Of a stretch of 5,636 nucleotides of DNA, positions 1 to 5,464 are shown piece after piece. The stretch's first letter is position 1. Every line of letters begins with the position of its first letter. A program made the translations under genes and the position numbers. The notes under the pieces were generated by a model, which worked only from the letters and a program-made list of their open reading frames with translations, did not search any database and was not told the origin of the DNA. Location: NCBI GenBank assembly GCA_026982145.1, contig JALSHQ010000053.1, positions 1-5,636 on the forward strand, given 5' to 3'. This DNA comes from Gammaproteobacteria bacterium (GTDB taxonomy: Bacteria > Pseudomonadota > Gammaproteobacteria > SZUA-140).

Positions 1-281
1 CCGCCGTTTACCTGAATTTTTCCCACAAGGTGGGCAACACCACCTGGAAGGCGGCCTATGGCCAAGCGGACGATCTCGATAACAGAGCAGGCACCGGCGC
101 AAAGCATTATGCGCTGGCGTTTTATCAAACTTACTCGAAGGATACGCAGCTCTACCTGCTCTACACTGCGACAGATAATGATGCAAATGCTCAATATGGC
201 TTGAAGGATATGAAGGGGATCGAGGGTAAAACTTTTTCGGCGCTCTCATTCGGGATCAAGAAGCGTTTTAGCACAAAATAG
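1..281 (+). CDS. General outer-membrane porin, C-terminal fragment (5' end outside window)
   Basis: This is the last ~93 codons of a gene whose reading frame is open from position 3 and ends at TAG 279-281. A GTG at 30 is internal, because the frame continues upstream as A-V-Y-L-N-F-S-H-K. The fragment shows alternating polar/hydrophobic beta-strands separated by short turns: TTWKAAYGQ, KHYALAFYQTYS, TQLYLLYTATDN and FSALSFGIKKRF. This is the usual end of trimeric general-diffusion porins of the Gram-negative porin (OmpC/Porin_4) type, whose last strand reads roughly S-x-G-[IL]-[RK]-[HK]-x-F. An oddity is that the terminal Phe, normally the last residue and part of the BAM recognition signal, is followed by three more residues (STK). 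A strong terminator follows directly, so the gene is probably transcribed separately from the cytochrome genes. Substrate specificity cannot be judged from this piece. Confidence 0.8.
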   Translation, partial: AVYLNFSHKVGNTTWKAAYGQADDLDNRAGTGAKHYALAFYQTYSKDTQLYLLYTATDNDANAQYGLKDMKGIEGKTFSALSFGIKKRFSTK

Positions 282-312
282 ATCGCACAGGCCGTTGCTG
301 CGGTGAAAGAAT

Positions 313-338
313 GGGTGCTTTCGGGCACCCTTTTTTTT
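313..338 (+). terminator. Intrinsic terminator of the porin gene
   Basis: A GC-rich inverted repeat GGGTGC (313-318) / GCACCC (325-330) with the six-base loop TTTCGG is followed at once by eight T (331-338). It lies 31 bases after the porin stop. This is a textbook Rho-independent terminator and insulates the cytochrome genes from porin transcription. Confidence 0.9.
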
Positions 339-401
339 GTGTGGAAAATGGGGAGTTAGTGAGGTTTGAAAAAATTAGAGGTGCACTAATTTGCGCTGTT
401 G

Positions 402-410
402 TGCTATAAA
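402..410 (+). promoter_or_regulatory. Candidate extended -10 promoter for the cytochrome operon
   Basis: TGCTATAAA (402-410) matches an extended -10 element: TG, one base, then TATAAA, five of six bases of TATAAT. No good -35 hexamer lies 16-18 bases upstream; the bases there are TGCACT/GTGCAC. This fits either an extended -10 promoter or one that needs an activator. Transcription would begin near 417, giving a leader of about 55 bases before the ATG at 473. The element lies between the porin terminator and the first cytochrome gene, where a promoter is expected. Confidence 0.4.
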
Positions 411-453
411 TTGCTTCTTGTATCAACGGCTTTCGCAGCGTTAATGCAAGCTT

Positions 454-461
454 GGGGGGAG
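454..461 (+). promoter_or_regulatory. Ribosome binding site of the tetraheme cytochrome gene
   Basis: GGGGGGAG lies 11 bases before ATG 473. It supports that ATG over the in-frame TTG at 452, which overlaps the purine run and would add seven residues (MGGVIKI) ahead of the signal peptide. Confidence 0.6.
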
Positions 462-472
462 TAATAAAAATT

Positions 473-1312
473 ATGATTAGAGGTGGTGGGGGAGCCCGTT
501 TCAGCGGGCGTTTGCTGGGCGGAGTGCTAGCAGGCCTGTTGTTGCCTGCGGTGTGCGCTGTTGCCGGTGTCTACAACACCAAACATAATCTCGGCAGCAG
601 CGGCGTAAATGCGGCCAGCAACTTTAGCGGCACAGAAGAGATCTGCGTTTTCTGCCATACCCCGCACGGCGGCGACGCGACGGCCGCAGTGCCGCTCTGG
701 AATCGCCACCTCGACCCCGGCGGCTTTCAAACCTATGACCAAATGGGCACCACCACGCTGGATGCCAACGTTGAAGCGGTCGGCTCGGTCTCTATCGCTT
801 GCCTCTCTTGCCACGACGGCTCTCAAGCGATGGACTCAATGATCAACGAACCGGGCTCATTGACGGATAATTTCTCATTTTCGGCAGGGGACTGGAGCGG
901 GCAGGCGGCCGCGGTGCAAGGGCGCATGGGGGCGGTCGATGTGGTGACCAATCTGGGTAAAGATCTGACCAACGATCACCCCGTGGGGATTCAATACGCG
1001 GGCGGCGGCTATTCGGAGTCCTATCCGAGTGGTCGCCCGCGGGTGGATATCGATTTTAATCCGCCCAGCACTGAGCTGTTGAGGACCGGCCGAGTCTGGT
1101 GGGTGGACAGCCGCGAGCACCCCGAAGCTTCATTTAGCAAACGAGATTTAAAACTCTATTCGCGGGTGGGCACGCGCGGCACCAATGTGGGCGAGCTGCA
1201 GCCCTATGTGGAGTGTGCCTCGTGCCATGACCCGCATGTGGATTACAACCCAACCTTTTTGCGGATCGACCCGGCTGGAAGCGCGGTCTGTCTGACTTGC
1301 CACGCAAAGTAG
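473..1312 (+). CDS. Secreted tetraheme c-type cytochrome, OmcE-like nanowire family candidate
   Basis: This 279-residue exported protein has a signal peptide of about 31 residues, cleaved after A-V-A at 29-31. Its n-region is unusually glycine-rich (MIRGGGGAR). Four CxxCH heme sites are visible: CVFCH 58-62, CLSCH 110-114, CASCH 248-252 and CLTCH 273-277. Six other histidines could supply distal ligands: H38 (NTKHNL), H65 (TPH), H79, H169 (NDHPVG), H216 and H255 (DPH). From memory, the series VYNTKHNL, CVFCHTPHGG, PLWNRH, CLSCHDGS, NDHPVG, CASCHDPH and CLTCHAK is the signature of OmcE-like extracellular cytochromes, related to the doubled-CXXCH/cytochrome c3 group. OmcE polymerises into extracellular heme filaments; polymerisation here is inference. 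The ~130 residues between hemes 2 and 3 contain few histidines. C28 lies in the signal peptide without a lipobox, so the protein is not a lipoprotein. It is the first gene of the probable operon and its stop abuts the PPIase gene. Confidence 0.85.
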   Translation: MIRGGGGARFSGRLLGGVLAGLLLPAVCAVAGVYNTKHNLGSSGVNAASNFSGTEEICVFCHTPHGGDATAAVPLWNRHLDPGGFQTYDQMGTTTLDANVEAVGSVSIACLSCHDGSQAMDSMINEPGSLTDNFSFSAGDWSGQAAAVQGRMGAVDVVTNLGKDLTNDHPVGIQYAGGGYSESYPSGRPRVDIDFNPPSTELLRTGRVWWVDSREHPEASFSKRDLKLYSRVGTRGTNVGELQPYVECASCHDPHVDYNPTFLRIDPAGSAVCLTCHAK

Positions 1313-1316
1313 GTGA
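1311..1316 (+). promoter_or_regulatory. Ribosome binding site deciding the PPIase start
   Basis: AGGTGA pairs with the anti-Shine-Dalgarno tail (complement of GGAGGTGA) and lies two bases before ATG 1319, which equals a normal five-base spacing measured from AGG. It overlaps the TAG stop of the cytochrome gene, so the two are probably translationally coupled. The alternative GTG at 1313 directly abuts the stop and has no comparable site. Confidence 0.5.
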
Positions 1317-1318
1317 AA

Positions 1319-2290
1319 ATGAGATTAAGTGTGCTGTGGCTATTGTTTGGGTTGACGAGCGCTCCGTTACTGGCGGCGCAGGTGTTAACGGAAGAGGTTT
1401 TTGCGACTGTTGATGGCGAAGTGATTTCGCAGCAGACGTTTGATACGTTTTTACAGGTGGGAAAGCGCCAGCGCTTTTTCCACGGAGACATACCGGCAGA
1501 TGAAGAGGCGGCGTTTCGCAAAGAGGTGGCGCAGCGTTTGATTGACCAGTCGCTGCTGCGGGCGGTGGTGCGTGAGCGGAAAATCAGCGCAGATCCGGAA
1601 TGGGTGGCGCAGCAGTTGGCCTCGATTGAAGCGCGCTATGAGACGCGCCCACATTGGCAAGCGCGGCGTGAAGGGTTTATTGCAGAGCTGCGCCCTCAGC
1701 TGGAGGCGCAGAGCCAGCGTGAACAGTTGGAGATGCAGGTGCGACAGGCGGGCGACACTGGTGACGCGGCGGTGTTGGCTTACTACACAGCCAACCCTGA
1801 GAAGTTCACGACCCCTGAGCGGCTGCGGGTCTCGCTGATATTACTCGGCGTGGAGCCGTGGGCGAAGCCGCCACAGTGGCAAGCGGCAGTGGACGAGGCG
1901 CAGGGGATTATAGAGCGCTTGCAGGCGGGGGATGATGACTTTGCAGCGCTGGCACGCCTGCGCTCCAGCGACAGTTCTGGAATGAAAGGGGGAGACCTCG
2001 GCTATGTTCATCAAGGGATGTTGGCCAAGGAGGCGCAGCAGGTGATTGATGGATTGAAACCGGGCGAAGTTTCAGCACCCATTCGGCTGTTAAAAGGGAT
2101 TGCGATATTTAGAGTAGAAGAGCGGGTGGAGCCTGTACTCAACCCGTTTGAGCAGGTCAAAAGCCGTGCGCAAGCGCTATACGCACGCGAAAAGAGTGAT
2201 AAAAACTGGCAGGCGTTTATTGGCAAATTACGCAGCAGTGCGGATGTGAAGGTGAGGGATCCGCAGCTATTACCAGCAAGCAGTGAGTAG
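1319..2290 (+). CDS. Periplasmic parvulin-type (SurA/PpiC-like) peptidyl-prolyl isomerase or chaperone
   Basis: This 323-residue exported protein (325 from GTG 1313) has a hydrophobic signal sequence ending near LLAA at 17-20. A SurA-like N-terminal segment begins FATVDGEVIS (about 28-37), followed by a long helical region rich in Q, E and R (about 40-155). A single PPIC/rotamase domain spans about 166-268, with AGDDDFAALA, the hallmark GGDLGYVHQGML (224-235), LKPGEVSAPI and GIAIFRVEER. A charged C-terminal helix follows. The two histidines usually conserved in parvulins (xHIL in the first strand, GxHII in the last) are replaced: the sequences read VSLILL and GIAIF. Isomerase activity may therefore be weak or absent, as in the inactive parvulin domain of SurA. 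Wedged between a secreted cytochrome and a beta-barrel gene, it is probably a dedicated folding factor for one of them (inference). There are no cysteines. Confidence 0.88.
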   Translation: MRLSVLWLLFGLTSAPLLAAQVLTEEVFATVDGEVISQQTFDTFLQVGKRQRFFHGDIPADEEAAFRKEVAQRLIDQSLLRAVVRERKISADPEWVAQQLASIEARYETRPHWQARREGFIAELRPQLEAQSQREQLEMQVRQAGDTGDAAVLAYYTANPEKFTTPERLRVSLILLGVEPWAKPPQWQAAVDEAQGIIERLQAGDDDFAALARLRSSDSSGMKGGDLGYVHQGMLAKEAQQVIDGLKPGEVSAPIRLLKGIAIFRVEERVEPVLNPFEQVKSRAQALYAREKSDKNWQAFIGKLRSSADVKVRDPQLLPASSE

Positions 2291-2355
2291 GGGGTTGTTC
2301 TGATTATGATGCGGTCGTTGCAAGCAGAGATTGCGACGTTAGTTCAGCGTGAGCT

Positions 2356-2361
2356 AGGTGG
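2356..2361 (+). promoter_or_regulatory. Ribosome binding site deciding the beta-barrel start
   Basis: AGGTGG lies eight bases before ATG 2370. The alternative start GTG 2358 sits inside this purine-rich site and has only a weak GAG four bases upstream. Confidence 0.45.
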
Positions 2362-2369
2362 CTAGACGA

Positions 2370-4154
2370 ATGGCCAATCAGCGGCGTTTAAGCCTGATTG
2401 CCGGCGCGGCGCTGCTGTGCCCGCTGGTCGCACCAATGGCCGCGCCCGTTGACCTCTCTGGCGAGCTGGGCTATGCCTACCGCTTGTTGAAAAGCGATAG
2501 CGAAGAGACCGTAAGCAACCAGCTACGCGGTGCGATACGCGGAAAAACATACCTATGGCAGCCGTGGATGGCGACGCTGGACGCGGGTGTGCGATTGACT
2601 CAGGACGCCACCAATTACAGCCTCATTTCCAACACGAATGTTGATGACAGCACGACAACGCTGGTGACGGGGGATGTGAATCTCAATGTGATCCCGCAGA
2701 GCCGCTACCCCCTTTCGATCTCTTACCAGGTGAATGACAGCCGCGTGAATACGGTGAACACCATTACCAGTCCGCTTACGGCGGCGGGCAGCCGTGAATT
2801 CAAGACGCGCCGTTTTTCTGTGCGGCAAAATATTGATGCGCAAGAGGCGGGGCGCTATCAGTGGAATTTTGACACCAATCTGTGGGATTCATCGAACAGT
2901 GAAAAATACAGTGACTGGCTGCTCGGTGCGGGCGCTGATATTCGCGTTGATGACCACCGCTTTCAGTTGAGGGCTAGCTATAAATCGATTGATCGAGCGG
3001 TGTTGAGCCAAGCGTCAACCAACCTGACACTCAGTGGTGACCACTTCTTTTTTAACCCGGATAGCGACATTCGCGTTGACACCTCGCTTGATTACTACCA
3101 ATACAACACCAAAGGGCAGGCATCCGCGGTGGTTTTTAGCAATGGCGAAGTGGACACCACCAGTCAGCAGTTGTCGAGCTTTGTGTTTTGGCGACCCGTT
3201 GATCGAAAAGTGACCGCGAGCGCAGGCGTTCGGCTGTTTAATCTGACCAGTGAGGCGGGCTCAACCAACACAGCCACGGCGGCGATTAACAATGAAACTG
3301 AGCTGTTGAGCCTGAATGCGACGGCAGGCGGCCTTTATCAATACACAAAAAACCTCCGTTTTGACGCAAACGTGAATTTTTCCACTAACGATAACGGTAG
3401 CAACAGTGACAGTGCCTATCTTGGCCGGATAGGCGGGTTGTTGCAGTCAGACATTCATGAGGTTATTTGGGGCATGGGGTACCAGTGGTATGCCTCCGGC
3501 GCAGCACAGTTTCAGAGCACCGAGAGTGATGATGTGGCCTCTATGGATTTGCGCCTTGGCCATGATGCCAATCGTGCGTGGTTCAATGATGATAAAAGTT
3601 CGACGAGTCGCCTAGGGTTGAGTCAGGCTTTAAGCAGTGTGACGGCGAGTGGTAATGAAGATACCTCGAACCTCCGCCATGACCTTTCAGCCACGTTAGG
3701 GTGGGATCATTACGGTGGCAGTGGCACCACATTTTCACAGTTGACAGTGTCGGATGCGCGCACGTTTGGTGATCGCGACAGTGACCAGCAGTTGATCAAC
3801 CTACAGCTCTCCCGCACGCAAAACCTCTCTCGGCGCAGCTCATTAACCGGGAATGTGACGGCACAAAGCGTGCGCCAGAATTTTTCTGCTCAGAATGCTA
3901 GCGAGACCTCAACCACCACTACAGGGTCTGTGAATTACCAGCATTCAAGGGTGTTTGGGATGCCTCGGCTGCGCTTTGGCTCAGACCTTCGCCTCTCTCG
4001 AGCATCTGATAGTCGGGGGATTGATCGCTCCGAATGGGAAAACCGACTGGATTATAGTGTCGGTCTAGTAGATACTATGGCAAGTTGGCGCCTGATAGAT
4101 GCTGGGGAGCAGGATTACAGTTTGGTGTACTTTCAGGTTACACGGCGTTTCTGA
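2370..4154 (+). CDS. Outer-membrane beta-barrel protein, possible porin partner of the cytochromes
   Basis: The product is 594 residues from ATG 2370 (598 from an in-frame GTG at 2358). A signal peptide (MANQRRLSLIAGAALL...) is probably cleaved after P-M-A at 22-24. The mature protein has no cysteine and consists of repeated amphipathic strands separated by polar, N/D/S/T-rich loops, for example RYQWNFDTNLWD, HRFQLRASYKS and VIWGMGYQWYASG. It ends VYFQVTRRF, with terminal Phe and hydrophobic residues at -5, -7 and -9, which is the BAM beta-signal. About 570 mature residues could form a large barrel of roughly 24-28 strands, estimated from size only. Unlike MtrB-type porins it lacks an N-terminal CxxC. 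I do not recognise a named family. Its position between a PPIase and cytochromes suggests an electron conduit pore or an export channel for the tetraheme protein; both are inference. The start at 2370 is favoured by AGGTGG at 2356-2361. Confidence 0.8.
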   Translation: MANQRRLSLIAGAALLCPLVAPMAAPVDLSGELGYAYRLLKSDSEETVSNQLRGAIRGKTYLWQPWMATLDAGVRLTQDATNYSLISNTNVDDSTTTLVTGDVNLNVIPQSRYPLSISYQVNDSRVNTVNTITSPLTAAGSREFKTRRFSVRQNIDAQEAGRYQWNFDTNLWDSSNSEKYSDWLLGAGADIRVDDHRFQLRASYKSIDRAVLSQASTNLTLSGDHFFFNPDSDIRVDTSLDYYQYNTKGQASAVVFSNGEVDTTSQQLSSFVFWRPVDRKVTASAGVRLFNLTSEAGSTNTATAAINNETELLSLNATAGGLYQYTKNLRFDANVNFSTNDNGSNSDSAYLGRIGGLLQSDIHEVIWGMGYQWYASGAAQFQSTESDDVASMDLRLGHDANRAWFNDDKSSTSRLGLSQALSSVTASGNEDTSNLRHDLSATLGWDHYGGSGTTFSQLTVSDARTFGDRDSDQQLINLQLSRTQNLSRRSSLTGNVTAQSVRQNFSAQNASETSTTTTGSVNYQHSRVFGMPRLRFGSDLRLSRASDSRGIDRSEWENRLDYSVGLVDTMASWRLIDAGEQDYSLVYFQVTRRF

Positions 4155-4181
4155 CAGGCGCTGTGAGCCTCATAATATAAT
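4151..4181 (+). promoter_or_regulatory. Possible internal promoter ahead of the triheme cytochrome genes
   Basis: A perfect -10 hexamer TATAAT (4176-4181) lies 19 bases downstream of CTGACA (4151-4156), which matches five of six bases of the -35 consensus TTGACA. The spacer is two bases longer than ideal. The -35 overlaps the stop codon of the barrel gene. If active, it would let the two triheme cytochromes be made independently of the upstream three genes. The 4155-4210 gap is AT-rich, so a chance match is possible. Confidence 0.3.
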
Positions 4182-4210
4182 AAGAGTAAATTACGAGGAG
4201 AGAGTTTGAT

Positions 4211-4648
4211 ATGTCATCTAAGATCAAGCGTAATGTGTTGAAGTCGATGATCATAGGGGTGTTGGCGTATATGGGGGCTCTGGGGGTCCCGCAGCCTGCG
4301 CAAGCAGAATATGCCGATATTGTGATCAATAACTACGCCGATGCGGCGGGCATGCGCCCGGCGGTTTTCCCGCACTGGTTCCACCGTATTCGTTTCCGTT
4401 GCAAGGTCTGCCATACAGATCTTGGCTTTGCATTTAAGGCGGGCGGGAACAAAATCACGATGGCAAAAATCATCGATGGTAAGTTCTGTGGCGCCTGCCA
4501 CAATGGTGAAATTTCATGGTCGGTTGAAAACTGTGCCATGTGCCATTCGGGAATTCCCGGACAACCTACCCATTTCCACGGCAGTACGGTGCAGCGTTTG
4601 ATCGCGCCGGCATATAAGCCGCTTCAAACCAAAGACACCACAAAATAA
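4211..4648 (+). CDS. Periplasmic triheme c7-type cytochrome
   Basis: This 145-residue protein has a signal peptide of about 32 residues ending A-Q-A before EYAD. Three heme sites follow: CKVCH 64-68, CGACH 93-97 and CAMCH 108-112. The first is preceded by FPHWFH (53-58), whose H55 and H58 are likely distal ligands; H121 or H123 (THFH) could serve the third heme. The order FPHxxH, CxxCH, a ~25-residue linker with ITMAKI, then two closely spaced CxxCH sites fits the c(7)-type triheme domain found in periplasmic cytochromes and in multi-domain 'nanowire' cytochromes of metal reducers. One domain per protein gives a size close to a PpcA-like carrier plus tail. It likely shuttles electrons across the periplasm (inference). 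The start has GAGGAG at 4195-4200 upstream. The next gene begins 12 bases after its stop, so the two are co-transcribed. Confidence 0.88.
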   Translation: MSSKIKRNVLKSMIIGVLAYMGALGVPQPAQAEYADIVINNYADAAGMRPAVFPHWFHRIRFRCKVCHTDLGFAFKAGGNKITMAKIIDGKFCGACHNGEISWSVENCAMCHSGIPGQPTHFHGSTVQRLIAPAYKPLQTKDTTK

Positions 4649-4660
4649 AGGAAGCGAGCC

Positions 4661-5329
4661 ATGAATAAAAAAACAAAAGCTATTTCCTTTTCAAGTGCAG
4701 TGTTGATGGCTGCATTTCTATGGAACGCGCAAAGCCATGCGGCTGAAATGGGCGATAATCAAGCACCTTTAATGGTGGCTGATATCTCAGCGGCAAACAC
4801 TTTTAATCTCAACCTGAAAAAACCAAAGTCGCGTAATTTACCGCCGGCTGAAGATGGTATTCATGATCCTGAAAATGAAGCGACACACTCGCTACAGCAT
4901 CCGCTTGATGCATATAAAGGGCTGCCACCAAGCGATAATGGTAACTATGTGGATTGGGTGAAGGCGATCGATGAAGGTAAACTGCGCCCACGTTGGGATC
5001 GTTTTGACCCTAATGCAGAGCCGTTTGTGATGGATCTTGACATCGTGCGTCCCGTCAAAGCGTCTGTGCCGGATGTGGTCTTCCCGCATCGCCAGCATAC
5101 TGAGTGGCTTTACTGCTCAAATTGTCATCCGGCGATTTTTGTACCACAGCGCCTAGCGAATCAGATCAGCATGTCAGCGATCCTGTTAGGGCAAAAATGT
5201 GGCGTATGTCACGGCAAGGTCTCATTTCCTGTCGAGACAAAAACCTGTCGCAAATGTCACTCGAAGCCAAAACCCGCTGATTGGGAGCCGCCTTTGAGTG
5301 AAGCAACACTGAAGAATCCTTGGAAATAA
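4661..5329 (+). CDS. Triheme c7-type cytochrome with a long heme-free N-terminal extension
   Basis: This 222-residue exported protein has a signal peptide of about 27-28 residues (cleavage near S-H-A/A). Residues ~29-135 have no heme site and are rich in proline and charge, with PPAEDGIHDPENEATH, GLPPSDNGNYVDW and RWDRFDPNAEPF. The C-terminal third is a triheme domain: FPHRQH 141-146 (likely ligands H143 and H146), CSNCH 152-156, CGVCH 180-184 and CRKCH 196-200. First-Cys spacings are 28 and 16 residues, against 29 and 15 in the preceding cytochrome, so the two are paralogous domains. The extension could dock to the beta-barrel, a cytochrome or an inner-membrane partner, and contains spare histidines (H68, H76, H80). 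The ribosome binding site AAGGAAG (4648-4654) overlaps the upstream TAA. It is probably periplasmic. It is the last gene before a strong hairpin. The extension itself is not recognised. Confidence 0.87.
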   Translation: MNKKTKAISFSSAVLMAAFLWNAQSHAAEMGDNQAPLMVADISAANTFNLNLKKPKSRNLPPAEDGIHDPENEATHSLQHPLDAYKGLPPSDNGNYVDWVKAIDEGKLRPRWDRFDPNAEPFVMDLDIVRPVKASVPDVVFPHRQHTEWLYCSNCHPAIFVPQRLANQISMSAILLGQKCGVCHGKVSFPVETKTCRKCHSKPKPADWEPPLSEATLKNPWK

Positions 5330-5376
5330 CCGACATTATTAGTTCGAGCTGGTACATATTCTAAGGTTGTAAAGTT

Positions 5377-5405
5377 AACGCCGGGCGAGTTCATCGCCCG
5401 GCGTT
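5377..5405 (+). terminator. Strong hairpin ending the cytochrome operon (terminator or 3' end stabiliser)
   Basis: AACGCCGGGCGA (5377-5388) and TCGCCCGGCGTT (5394-5405) are perfect 12-bp complements around the loop GTTCA. The hairpin lies 48 bases after the stop of the last cytochrome. No T-run follows (CCCTATAATG), so it is not a classical intrinsic terminator. It may end transcription weakly, protect the mRNA 3' end, or reduce read-through to the next gene. Confidence 0.65.
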
Positions 5406-5464
5406 CCCTATAATGTGTTTCAGTTTTGATTAATTGTTGAGTTAATTTAAGGATTATTGAAACC

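Noticed and set aside
380..395. Sigma-54-like promoter (GG at 380-381, GC at 393-394, sequence GGTGCACTAATTTGC)
   Set aside because: The GG-to-GC spacing is 11 bases, not the required 10, and the -24 element is a poor match to TGGCAC.
411..426. FNR/CRP-like inverted repeat TTGCT...ATCAA upstream of the cytochrome operon
   Set aside because: The half-sites are separated by six bases, not four, and the left half lacks the expected TTGAT; it also lies downstream of the candidate -10.
425..442. Small hairpin in the leader of the tetraheme gene (AACG...CGTT)
   Set aside because: The stem is only about six pairs with a bulged G; no riboswitch or attenuator structure is evident.
545..560. Lipoprotein signal in the tetraheme cytochrome (C28 in LLPAVCAVAG)
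   Set aside because: The residue before the Cys is Val, not Gly/Ala/Ser, and a proper A-V-A type I cleavage site follows.
527..1120. Long minus-strand open frames across the tetraheme cytochrome gene (527-826, 875-1120)
   Set aside because: They are opposite a gene with clear heme motifs, have arginine/alanine-rich low-sense translations and no ribosome binding sites; they are antisense shadows.
1542..1838. Plus-strand alternate-frame ORF inside the PPIase gene
   Set aside because: Arginine/serine/cysteine-rich translation in a wrong frame of a gene with a recognisable PPIC domain.
5409..5414. TATAAT as a -10 for the last, partial gene
   Set aside because: The region 16-18 bases upstream falls in the hairpin and has no -35-like hexamer or extended -10 TG.
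5430..5447. Direct repeat TTAATT (5430-5435 and 5442-5447) before the last gene
   Set aside because: Six-base AT-only repeats are expected by chance in this AT-rich leader; no third copy is seen.
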